A DNA stretch of 64,000 nucleotides from Manis javanica (taxonomy: Eukaryota > Chordata > Mammalia > Pholidota > Manidae), in the NCBI RefSeq assembly GCF_040802235.1, contig NC_133156.1, forward strand, positions 146,489,173 to 146,553,172. Reading direction: 5' to 3'. Positions within the stretch are counted from its first letter, which is position 1, and each line of letters opens with the position of its first letter. Under the pieces are notes generated by a model. It worked only from the letters and a program-made list of their open reading frames with translations, searched no databases and was not told the origin of the DNA. Positions 10,742-20,489 of the stretch are shown piece by piece. The translations under genes and the position numbers were made by a program.

Positions 10742-12742
10742 TTACTTTTGCTGAGAAGAGATAGAGGGGGGTGCTTTGTCGTCGTCATCACTCTCGCGAG
10801 CTAGTTTGTGATAGTGGACTTGGATAGGTTTGCTAACAAGGGTATCTATTTGTCTCTTTATAAGGCTCGTCAAATGTTTAAGAGCCCAAGGGCCAAAAGA
10901 CAAGAGTAATATCAATCCTGTGAGGGGGCCTAGGAGAGACGGCAAGAGAGTAGTAAGCCATGGGGAGGCTGAAAACCAATTTTTATACCAACTTTCATCT
11001 TGCTCTCTTTCTTTCTTTCTTTTTTCTAACCCTTCTCTAACTCTTTTCATACTATCTCTAACTACTCCTGTTTTATCAGCATAGAAGCAGCACTCTTCTT
11101 TCAGGGCGGCGCAAAGCCCACCTTGCTGCAGAAAGAGTACGCCTAGCCCTCTGCGGTTTTGGAGAACTACTTCAGCGAGGGATGCGATTGAATCTGTCAG
11201 GTCAGAGATTCCTTTCTGCAATTCTTGGATATCTTGATCTATAGTGGCACTGAGCTCATGATAGCGGGAGTTAGAAAGAAGCAGAGAAGATATGCCTGTG
11301 CCTGCACCTACAGTCCCTAGGCCGAGCAGAACAGCGATAGTAACAGCAGTAATGGGTTCTCGGTGGGACCGTTTAGGGAGGGAAGGGTCTGAAGATTGTT
11401 CCCAGATATGGAAGAACTCATCAGGCTGGTAGTAAATGAGCCTGGGTATAACTTTTACGAGAACACAAAATCCATGCTCTTGTAAAATGGGATTGTAGGC
11501 ACAGGGGGTGAGTCCGTCTAAGCAGGCCCACCAGGTGTCATTGGGGGGAACTATAAATTGGGGTCCCCATCCAATGGAGAAGATTTCTCAACAGGGGTGG
11601 GTGTACTCATGAGGGATCTTTTGAAGAGTGTTAGTTATACAAGTCCTGTTACCGACTACTTGGGTTAAGGTTAGGCCTTCCCAACTAGCGCGTTTCCAAC
11701 GGCAGTTGTAGGTATCATTGGAGGTGGAGAAGTTGCCAGGGATGGCGGCACCTTCATAAAAAGGGGGGGAAGAGTGGTAACATAACCAACATTCGGCAGT
11801 AAGCTCAGGAGTGGTGGAATTAAGACTAAGGAAGGTTTGATTTATAAGGGTGAGGACAAGGTCTTTAGAGCTTGCTAGGGCGGACACTGGTGGTGTAGGG
11901 GAGGGTTTAAGACTGCTAGTTGTGAAGCTATGGTTAGGCGAGAGAGCAGAAGGCTTTGGTGGGGGAGGGTGCTTCCCACCTAGGACTGTGTTTGGGCCTA
12001 TAGCAGCAGAAGGGGTGGCAGGGAACTCTTTAAGGAGTTTAATAGTAAAGGTGATGCCTTCATCATAATGTTCTTTATATAAACTAAGACCCCAAGTGTA
12101 TCCTTGTGCCCAACTTGAGGCTTTTTTCCCTTCCTCAGTGAGTGTGATAGAAAGAGGATTGCACCAACCTTTGGTAATATTTCTAGGGAAGCCCTCGGGG
12201 AGTGCTTCAGGGTATTTTTGCCCTTTAAAAGGGTGGTGGGTATAATTGGCTTTGGCAGTAATATAATCCCAGGAGGAGGAGGGTCTTCAGTAAGTATCTC
12301 CTGTGGTCTCACACCCCCATGACGCACAATAATAGTCTGTCTTGCCTCCGCATTTATGAAGGAGGCTACGGGGCCGGTGCTGCCCTGGGCAAACATAAAA
12401 GGAATATGACCTGAGAACTGACCGGCGCCCTGCATCAGAGCAACCAGGGGTGGAGAGACCTGCACGAGAGATAAGAGGTGCTTCACTCTGCTTGAAAAGA
12501 TGTTCTACTCCCCAAGGGGCTCCCGCACCTAGGGCCAGCTTACAGAGATCAGGTTATAAAATGCTTGGCCACCAGACGTCTGGCGAGGTTTGAGAGCAGG
12601 ACCAAACAACATCTCCTCTTTCAGAAAGCACTATCCAGGTGTAGTTCCAGGGAAAGTGTCGGGATCTCGCGGGTTGCGGCGCTGGCAGATGGCTCAGAGC
12701 TGTGGTCATAATCAGGAGAATGAGGACTTTTGGCAACTGCAT
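10742..12742 (-). pseudogene. env: env, gamma-type envelope glycoprotein (broken)
   Basis: Env would bind a cell receptor (SU) and fuse membranes (TM). The frame runs from an ATG at 12742 to a stop at 10742 without a frameshift, but has three internal stops (TAA at 12554-12556, TGA at 12287-12289, TGA at 11588-11590). Seen in order: a hydrophobic signal peptide, an SU with CWLC (11777-11794), a proline-rich hinge, a basic PKRSHR stretch before a hydrophobic fusion peptide (about 11300-11365), LQNRRGL followed by CX6CC (11088-11114), a membrane anchor (about 10860-10960) and a short tail. CWLC with CX6CC is the gammaretroviral disulfide pairing and is also found in type D betaretroviruses. The frame overlaps the end of pol by about 120 bases. 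Confidence 0.92.
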
Positions 12743-12760
12743 CTGCAATGGAAAAAGAAT
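12743..12760 (-). promoter_or_regulatory. Candidate env splice acceptor
   Basis: On the minus strand a pyrimidine-rich run ends in TTGCAG directly before the env ATG (TTCTTTTTCCATTGCAG then ATG). Together with the leader splice donor this would create the subgenomic env RNA. Inferred from sequence only. Confidence 0.65.
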
Positions 12761-15392
12761 TTGTCTCAGGCGGAGATGGAAGCTCCAGTCTGGACTGTGG
12801 TAAGTTAGCGGTTTTAACTAGCCTTTCAGGGAGCCATCAAGGCTTGGAGTTTTGTTGGTCATAAATGCAGACGGACCCTTGGCCCCAGATAATAATGGGG
12901 TTGGGACCTTTCCATGCGAAGGTCAGTGGATCTTTCCATTTTACTAACGCTTGAAGTTCATTGGTTTTAGGGTGCCATAACCGATCAGCAGCTTAGTGTC
13001 AGTGGGAGTCGAGCGTCAAGAAGTTAATGACAAACAAGGCATGGCTAAGTTGATTGTGGGGGCTGATGGTTGTATAGAGGAGGGGGTTGTTCTTGAGGTG
13101 GGAGAGCGTGTCTTTAAGAGTTTGATGAGCTCACTGTACAATTCCTTGTCCTTGGGGGTTATATGGGATGCCTGTGATATGTTTTATTTGGAAGTCAGAA
13201 CAGAAGCGCTGGAATTTAGCTCCTGTGTAACCTGGCCCATTGTCGGTTTTTATGATCTTTGGCTTGCCTAGCACTGTAAAACAGTGCAAGGTGTGGGTAA
13301 TGACATCTTTAGAAGCCTCTCCGGTAAGGGGTGACATGAAGATAAAATCACTAAAGGTATCTATAGTAACATGGAGGTACTTCATCTTCCTAAAGGGGGT
13401 GAAATGAGTGACATCCACTTGCCAAATTTCATTCGGGATTAGACCCTGAGGGTTCACTCCTAAATGAGGAACAGGAAGATGTGGAGCAGAGTCATTACAT
13501 TTTTTGACAATTTCTCGGACTTGCTCTCTGGTAATTTTGAACATGAGTCACAGAGTATTTGCTGAAAGGTGGTGGAGGGAGTGAGCATGCTGAGCTTGAC
13601 TTAGGGGTGTACTGCTGAAAGCTAGCGCTTTAGGGGAAGGGTATGGGCGCCTTGATCAGCAAGGGCATTGCCTGCCGAAAGAGGGCCAGGGAGTCCTGTG
13701 TGAGCTCGCAAGTGGCCAGTGAAAAAGGGGTTGGAGCATCGGATTATGAGATATTGAATTTGTCTGAACAGATCAGCAGTGTTGGAGGAAGGCTTAATAA
13801 AGGGAGTGGTTTCTAGGAGAGGTACTGAGTGGGCTATGTAAGAGCTATCTGTATAGAGATTGAAAGGGGTATTAGAGAGCGATTGAAACACTTGGAGGAC
13901 TGCATAAAGTTCAACAAGTTGGGCGGATGAAAAGGGAGTGGGCAGGGAGACGGGGGTTTTATCTTGAATAACATATGCTGCCCGCCCTGTTGCTGAGCCG
14001 TCTGTGAAGATGAGGAGGGCTTCTCGCAAAGGAGAGGGGGAGGTAACTTTGGGAAAAACTAGGGGATGTAGTCTGCTAAATTGAATTAAAGGATCAGTGG
14101 GATAATGATTATCTATGGTCCCAGCAAAGGAGGCACAAGCGATACCCCAGTCATCGTTGGTTTGTAGCAACCAATCTATCTGCTCTGTAGTATATGGAAC
14201 AACAGGATATCAGGATCTTTACCAAAATACTGTCTGCTTAGTTTTCTTCCTTTTATAATAACAGAGGCAGCTAGGGAAAAGTAAGGTGTTAGAACTTTCA
14301 CAGGTTTGCTGGAGAGGTAGACCCAAAGAAGAGGCTTGCCTCGTTGTTCAAGGGTCTTGGTAGACTGCCAGAAAACTCCTACTGGAGCATGGGTGGTGGC
14401 ACAAATGATAAGATATAAAGGAGAGGAGTAGTCAATCTGAAAGGAGGTTTGTAGAGAGATAGCTTGATTTATCTGTTCTATAGCAGCAACTGCTAGGGTC
14501 GTTAGGGTGCAGGGGGAGAGGGGATGTGTGTCGCCTGCTAGTAAATTGTTTAAGGGAGTTAAGCTTTCAATGGGAAGTTTCAGGTATGGCCTTAAAAACT
14601 GTAGGTTGCCTAGCAATTTTTGAAAGTCATGCAGCGTTTTAAGGGAAGAAATGTGGAGCTCTATTTTGGGTGTGAAAATTCGGCAAGCTTGGAGGCTGTA
14701 GCCCAGGTAAGTGTAGGATTCGGAAAACTGAATTTTATTGGGAGCAATTTTCAAGTGGGAGGCTTCAAGGGTTTCTAGGAGGTGTTGGAAACAGGCAATG
14801 GCTTGAGCTTCATCAGGGGAAGCAATAAGTATGTCATCCATGTAATGAAGGAAGTAAATATGAGGCCATTGTCTCTTAACGGGGTCTAGAATTCGGGCTA
14901 TGAATTTTTGGGCTAAGGTAGGGCTATTCGCCATACCTTGGGGAAGAACATGCCATTGATACCTAGGCGTTAGTTTGTTAAAGTTGATCTGGGGAAGGCT
15001 AAAGGCAAAATGGATACAATCATCTGGGTGGAGGGGAATAGTAAAGAAGCAATCTTGCAGGTCTATAACAATCTTATAATAGTTTATGGGTATAGCAGCA
15101 GGGGACAGGAGGCCGGACTGCAAGGCACCCATAGGGACCATAACTTTATTAATGGCTCGAAGGTCTTGTACGAGCCTCCATTTGCCTGATTTTTTTGTGA
15201 TGACGAAAATGGGGGTATTCCAAGGGGAATTGGAAGGCTCAATATGGCCTGCTGCCAGTTGCTCCTGCACAAGCTGCATGGCGGCATGTAATTTTTCTGC
15301 ATTTAGGGGCCACTGATCAACCCAGACAGGCTCGGTAGTTTTCCATGTTATTTTATCAGCATGTTGCTGGGGTACAGGCATGATTGTGGCCT

Positions 15393-16316
15393 CTAGGAGA
15401 AAGGGGATCTTAGTCCCTTTCTCTGAGTATTTGATACGATGGTCACAGGAGTTTTAATGCCTTGTGCATTCTTTCCTAACCCTTGGCCAGGCAAGTAGCC
15501 TTGTGTCAGCATTTGCTTGGTTACTAACTCGTTTGGGCTACACATAATAATATTCATTTGAGAGAGAATGTTTCATCTCCACAAATTGACTGGAAGCCTA
15601 GGAATTACAAAAGGAATAACTGTCCCTGAATTCCCTTCTTGATCTGACCAATGAAGGGACTGGGAACTAACTTGAGGATTTTGTGACTGTCCGATTCCCT
15701 GTAGGTGGGTGGTGGAGTTTGTAAGGGGTCAGGAAGGGGGCCACTGCTCTTTGGCAATAACAGTGGCATCTGCTCCTGAGTCTAGGAGGCCTTGAAAGGC
15801 TTTCCCATTTAAGGACAGAGTTAGCATGGGGCGGGCACGCATAATTTGTTGAGTCCAATAGACATCTGTGGTGCCTATGTCACTCGTTTCATGCTGCTCT
15901 TTAAGGCACTTATTGGAGGAAGGGATAAGTGGCAGGAGAAGAAGTTGGGCAAGGGTATATTCTGCTGGAATATATAGAGGACCCTTAAGAGTGGAGGCTA
16001 GGATCTGAATTTCTCCTTTGAAATCTGGATCAATTACTCCAGGGTGTATTTGAAGCCCTTTTAGGGAGGCTGAAGAGCGTCCCAGAATTAAGCCGAAAGT
16101 GTTAGGGGGGAGGGGCCCTCAGATGCCCGTCTGTAGAAGCTTTGTCCCTTCTTCTGCAGTCAATATTATACTGGTGGTGGAACAGAGGTCCAATCCTGGG
16201 CTATTTTTTGTGGCTCTCCAGAGGTCTGAAATTGATTTTGGGTTACTGTTGAGGGGATGAACCCAATTGCCCCAGGGTTCATCTTCTGCAGGGGGGCCGG
16301 CAGCTGCCCCCTGAAG
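15393..16316 (-). pseudogene. pro: pro: dUTPase, aspartic protease and G-patch (broken)
   Basis: One frame carries all three parts in betaretroviral order. The dUTPase would remove dUTP; it shows GLDLCS (16179-16196), LGRSSAS (about 16066-16086) and GVIDPDFKGEI (about 16010-16042). The protease would cut the polyproteins; its LLDSGADAT active site lies at about 15765-15788. The G-patch, GYLPGQGLGKNAQGI, lies at about 15462-15505 and is a betaretroviral hallmark. The frame ends at TAG 15393-15395. In-frame TGA codons at 16119-16121, 15729-15731 and 15573-15575 inactivate it. It has no start codon of its own and would be reached by a -1 frameshift from gag. Confidence 0.93.
15399..15405 (-). 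promoter_or_regulatory. Candidate pro-pol -1 frameshift site (CCCTTTC)
   Basis: In the pro frame the codons read TCC CCT TTC TCC TAG, so C CCT TTC has the X XXY YYZ form in the correct phase, one codon before the pro stop. A -1 slip here leads exactly into the open pol frame. Position and phase support it; slippage on this heptamer is not proven. Confidence 0.6.
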
Positions 16317-18525
16317 GGGTTTCCCTAGTTCTTAAAAGGGAGGAGCAGACCTTGTATATCAGTTTTTGACCGGCATTCTTTGGCCCAGTGATATCCTTTA
16401 TGACATCTGGGACAAGGGGTGGAGGGGGGGATGGATTAACTGGTCTGGGGGTATTGCAAGGATTATTAAAAGGGGGTGGATTGGGGTCAGGATTGGGAGG
16501 CCGAGGGACTTGGGGCTTTGGGCAGTCTTTGGCAAAATGACCAGGCTGCTTGCAATTAAAGCAAGTTTTTTGTGTTGAGCCAATGCCTGCCCTCTGCAAG
16601 GCAACTCCGATAGCCAGTCCAATGGCATGACTAGTTCTGGCGCCTGCGCAGAGGCGCACGAAGTCTGACACTGACTCTTTGCAATGATGCCGAAGCAGGT
16701 CTTGACAGACCAGATTAGCATTCTCAAAAGCCAGCTGTTTAATAAAAGGGTTGTCGGGCTCTTGGATTCCGAACACGCACTCAGCCACCTCTGTAAGGCG
16801 GCTGACGAAAGAGCTGTAAGGCTCATCTGCTTCCTGCCGTATCTTAGTAAGAGTGGCAGTAGCGGCTCCTTTAGGGGGTAACTTTTTCCAAGCTCCGAGG
16901 CCAGCTTGTCTAACTTGAGCCAGGAGGCCTGTGGGAAAGCGTGCTTGGACTGCTAGAGTGTTATAAGGAGCTTCACCTAAAATTATTTTTGCTGTCCAGT
17001 CTCGGGAACTGGGTAGGGTAAGATTTTTACTTTCGATTTCTTTAGCGAATTCGACAAGCTCGGCTTTCCGAAGAACAAAGTCTCCCCCGTTTAAGGCTGT
17101 GCGAGCAAGCTGATGGAATTCATTTGGGGTAAGCCAATCATTGGTGATAGATTCTAACAGAGCTAGAGTAAATGGGGCGGTGGGCCCATAATTGGAAACA
17201 GCTGACTTGAGCTTCTCTAGAGCTCGGATATCTAGGGGTGAAAAGGATGTTCTTTTTATAGGGGCTGGGTCTCTCATCACTGGAGGCCTGTCGCTAGGAC
17301 ACGGGCCTCTTTCGGCTCGGTCTTCAGGGCTATCGTTTAGATGGTCATCTCCATCGTCATGCCATGAATCTCTCTGGGCTCTATCATCAAGAGTAGTACT
17401 CATGGGACCTTCTTCTCTCATATCAGGATCAGTTCCCTCTTCTTCAGGGTTATCGGGGTCAAATAACTTAGGGGAAGGGCTCCGGGGAATAGAAACCCCA
17501 CTCCGTAGGGAGACAGGAAAAGTCAGGACAGGGTTGGGTGATTTTTTTGTTTTGTGAAAAAGTGATTTCGAGGGATGGGGAGTACTTTTAGAGGAAGAAT
17601 TTGGGGTGTGGGTTAAATGAGTTAGTTTGGAGAGCTCTTGATCTAGGTCGCGAATGGCTTGTAGGAGTTGGATTTGTTCTTTTCTATTTTTGTCCATCTG
17701 CTTGAGGACTGAGAGGTCATTTGCAGCATGTCAACGCTCACAGGAGAGAGAGGAGAAGGCAGGAAACATTTGGTCAAGAACAAGAGGGTTATAAGGTGGC
17801 AGGGGAATGAAGGGTGGTAAGGTTACTGCTTGTGGGTGAAGTGCAGAGGCAAGGGTGATGATAGTGGCCTTAGGTGGCCAGTCAGGATTGTTATAATGCG
17901 CTGCCTCTTCTTCTAAAGTGGCTTCATCAGTGGGATCAAGGGGCTCAGCAGGACTTAAGTCACTGAGGCTAGGGTAAGTATTTGGGGGAGGGATAGCAGG
18001 GAGAGGATGGGAGTCAGCGGAGTTATTAGGGGAGGAAACTTTTTCCATCAGTGACGGGGAAAGAGACTCAATAGTCGGTAAGGGTGGGAGTCTGTCCGAT
18101 ATTTGAGAGGGGTTTGCAGCGGAATCTGAAGGATATTCTTTGAGAGAAGGGGAGGCTGGCCGAGAAGCCTCGGAGGGGGGATGAGAGTGAGATCTCATGG
18201 TTTTTCCTCTCTCAATGACAACTTTTTGTAAATCGAGCCACTCGCGATGAACGCGCAAGATATCATTAATAAGGTTCCAATAGCTAAGTGCTGACACAGG
18301 TACTTTTTCTGGACCAAAAACTCTATAATAGTCTTGAAGGCAATCGCTTACTCAGCGCCATTTCTTTTCACTAATGGTCCCTTCTTGAGGGAACCAGGGA
18401 CACACATCTTCAATAAAGACTAAAAAGCGTTTCAAATCTTTTTTCTTAACCCTTGTTCCTCGTGTCCTGAGGGACTCTTTGAGTCTGGCTATAAACAAAT
18501 CTTCTTGTGAGGATGCTTGCCTCAT
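16166..18525 (-). pseudogene. gag: gag: matrix, capsid, nucleocapsid polyprotein (broken)
   Basis: Gag would build the virus core. The ATG is at 18523-18525, right after the splice donor. The frame is open to the nucleocapsid except for TGA at 18352-18354 and 17731-17733. A proline-rich region (17731-18297) precedes the capsid, which starts near FSPLDIRALEKL and includes a major homology-type segment (RQEADEPYSSFVSRLTEVAE). The first zinc knuckle (CFNCKQPGHFAKDC) is in that frame. The second ([14 protein letters not shown], 16373-16414) is one frame away, so a small indel lies between about 16415 and 16512. After it the gag frame meets TAG 16325-16327; its next stop is TAA 16166-16168, probably the ancestral end. 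Confidence 0.94.
16289..16325 (-). promoter_or_regulatory. gag-pro -1 frameshift signal: GGGAAAC plus hairpin
   Basis: GGGAAAC lies at 16319-16325 in the phase G GGA AAC of the gag frame. Five bases later CAGGGGG (16307-16313) can pair with CCCCCTG (16289-16295), a GC-rich stem of the kind that stalls ribosomes. A -1 slip gives the open pro frame. In this copy a TAG (16325-16327) overlaps the first base of the heptamer, so ribosomes would terminate before slipping. Confidence 0.85.
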
Positions 18526-18526
18526 G

Positions 18527-18532
18527 ACTTAC
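18527..18532 (-). promoter_or_regulatory. Candidate major splice donor (AAG|GTAAGT)
   Basis: The minus strand reads GAGAAGGTAAGTCATG, a perfect donor consensus one base before the gag ATG. It would pair with the acceptor at 12743 for env RNA. Confidence 0.75.
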
Positions 18533-18638
18533 CTTCTCAAATGCGTCGCTGATTGAGTATATACGAGTCTGTCTCACTCTGGGTTCAGAACATGGCGACT
18601 CTGGTGAGGGTCTCGTAGCTGCAGACACCTCCTTTCAT

Positions 18639-18660
18639 GGGTGGGCCCATGGGCCCACCC
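18639..18660. promoter_or_regulatory. Perfect 22-base palindrome in the leader, candidate dimer-initiation element
   Basis: A perfect inverted repeat with the core TGGGCCCATGGGCCCA, between the primer site and the splice donor. Retroviral genome dimerisation usually starts from GC-rich palindromic loops in this interval. The function is inferred from position and symmetry. Confidence 0.6.
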
Positions 18661-18697
18661 TCCTGGGGGCGACGTTCTCACCTCTCCAGTCTGTCGG

Positions 18698-18715
18698 GCC
18701 CCACATTGGGCACCA
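18698..18715 (-). promoter_or_regulatory. Primer binding site, tRNA-Lys-like
   Basis: TGGTGCCCAATGTGGGGC starts two bases after the 5' LTR. It is two C-to-T changes from the tRNA-Lys1,2 type site TGGCGCCCAACGTGGGGC, both at CpG positions. Lysine primers are usual for betaretroviruses. Confidence 0.85.
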
Positions 18716-18717
18716 GT

Positions 18718-19253
18718 TGTCCTGACCCGCAGGACTATCAACGGGGGTCAACGACCTGGAGGAGAGAAAGAAGGGGCAAGAGATACAAAGAATGGACAGC
18801 AAGACAGGATGTCTGATCAAGCTGACCAATTTTATTTTTCTCAGGCTCAATTTATATAGGTTGTGACGAAAATATAGTAAAGAGGTAATTGGTCTTCAGT
18901 TGGCACCAGTGGGAACGTGTAGAGAGGTGACTGGGCTTCAGGTGGCGCCGGCGGGAACCGAGGACCCAGAAGAGAAGCAGGAAGTTCGCCATCTTGTGGG
19001 TGGGGGCCTTTGGGAGGGAGGTTTAAGGGTGGGGCTTTCCCCTGGGGCAGCGGGTGTTCTTGAGAAGCAGGAGTTTGGCAGGGTTAGAAGGCCAGTGGAA
19101 AGAACAGAGGAGGAAACATTGCTTAGTAATCTGACTGCAAGATCTATATTGATTTGGCTAGGAGAGCAACTCTGCCTTACTGCAAATGATTGCTGTTGTC
19201 TTAAGACTTACATAACTAGTATTGCTTAAAAGTCCATAGGCTCACTCCCAGCA
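18718..19253 (-). repeat. 5' LTR of the class II provirus (536 bp)
   Basis: Matches the 3' LTR over its whole length with TG...CA ends. It carries the TATATAAAT box at 18849-18860 and AATAAA at 18831-18836. It would have driven transcription leftwards through gag, pro, pol and env. Confidence 0.94.
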
Positions 19254-19259
19254 TGGATC
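19254..19259. repeat. Target-site duplication, right copy (TGGATC)
   Basis: Identical to 9870-9875, on the other side of the provirus. Confidence 0.92.
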
Positions 19260-20489
19260 AAAGCACGTTTTCCACGAAACACACAGCTATTGGAGGAAGA
19301 TGGAGAAACTTGCACCTTGTTCTTTTACCACGGATTTCTAAGGATGAGTTTGTGAAATCTTAAGTGTCGTAGGAAAAACATGCATACAAATATGCTGGAA
19401 TTATGTTATTAATTAATAAAGGCTTCTCTAATAGGAGAATCCATTTCATGTCTAACTAATAAAGTGACAAACCATGGGGGTGTCTCTCAAAGTATTTAGA
19501 GGGGAGGTAGAACATTTTGTTTCAAACCATCTTATTTGCAAAACGCCTAAAGCACGCAAGGCACGGCCACCAGGGCAAAGGCTTTTCCAGAGTTCAAGGT
19601 TTTAAAACAGCTGTTGTTGACGAAGGAAGTCATTAAAATCACCTTGAAAACAAAGACAGTTTTATTTGAGCCAAAATTTGGACCTACACCCAGAAGACGT
19701 AACCCCCATGAGTGGAGTAGGAGATTTCTGCCAAAGAGCCCAAGTCATACAAAGCGTTTATGTCCTCCAGGTGACAGGAAGGAGAGACAGACCTCAAAGG
19801 GGCACATTTCATTTACATAAGACATGTTATACAAAGAAGAGTTGGGGACAATACACATCCTGGCAGTCACCTTGCTCCGAGGGAAATTAAGAGGAAAGGT
19901 AAGCATTTTGTTTATCCTTTACTAGGAATGTGGATGCAATCTGTTTAACCTTCAATTCAACTGATGCTTTTCTTTTCTTTGAGCTTTCCATGAGTGGCTA
20001 TTTTGAAACTCCCATAGTTACTGAAACCTTCAAAACTTAGACCTTAGACTATTTTTGGTGGTCCCTATTTCTCTCCCTGTTTCACATTGAACAAGTACTG
20101 CCGGCACTGGCATATTATGGATAGTCTGCTAATTAAATAGGCAAGTTTCAGGTTAAAATGCAACCACCTAGGGCCCAGTCTCCTGCTCTCTAAAATGTAA
20201 TGACATACAATTTCACAGGATAAAAAAGATGGTAAATTTAAGCCCAACATGGGAAAATATCTTCTACATTTGTGCATTTTTTACAACAGAATATTTTGAG
20301 GAAAAAACATGTATACTGTTCTTAGTTGGTGGATTATGAAACAAACCGAGTTCAATGGGTTATGATGATATTTTAAGAATAGAACAACCCAAGTGAAGGG
20401 AGGAACTATTCACAGAACACTTTCTGACTGTGAGACATGCTTAGAAGCCCCTGACCCAATCAAATGCATATATTTATTTCAAACATCTG
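19260..20489. other. No gene seen; possible old LTR end near 19620-19680
   Basis: On the minus strand GGCTCAAATAAAACTGTC followed by TTTGTTTTCAAGG looks like the polyadenylation end of an old LTR, but I cannot assign a family or borders. The rest is unremarkable. Confidence 0.3.

Larger units (their letters stand above)
12621..15405 (-). pseudogene. pol: pol: reverse transcriptase, RNase H, integrase (broken)
   Basis: Pol would copy viral RNA to DNA and integrate it. The RT block is open at 14176-15381, with LPQGMANSP and an intact YMDD at 14833-14844. A frameshift near 14200-14215 precedes the RNase H block (13622-14170), with FTDGSA at 13991-14008 and YTDSSY. Another shift near 13620 leads to integrase, which has a histidine pair (HAHSLHHL) but only one cysteine of the zinc-binding pair (CNDS). 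Its first two catalytic aspartates are present (VDVTHF near 13412; KTDNGPG near 13243). The codon at the catalytic glutamate position reads CAG (Gln, 13134-13136) and is followed by TGA. A C-terminal integrase segment lies at about 12800-12990, with a TGA at 12837-12839. Another TGA is at 13548-13550. Confidence 0.94.
9876..19253 (-). mobile_element. Endogenous retrovirus, class II gag-pro-pol with gamma-type env, full-length provirus
   Basis: A 9.4-kb provirus on the minus strand: 5' LTR (18718-19253), PBS, leader, gag, pro with dUTPase, pol, env, PPT, 3' LTR (9876-10413), flanked by a perfect 6-bp duplication. The layout matches simple betaretroviruses, with gag, pro and pol in three successive frames. 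The envelope is of gammaretroviral type, as in type D simian retroviruses. By eye the LTRs differ at about 24 of some 536 aligned positions plus three small indels (about 4.5 percent). Depending on the neutral rate assumed, this suggests an insertion on the order of ten million years old. Every gene has stops or frameshifts, so no complete protein can be made. Confidence 0.95.

Noticed and set aside
16880-17220. PTAP tetrapeptide in gag as a late domain
   Set aside because: It lies inside the capsid part (NYGPTAPF), not in the region before it where budding motifs normally occur.
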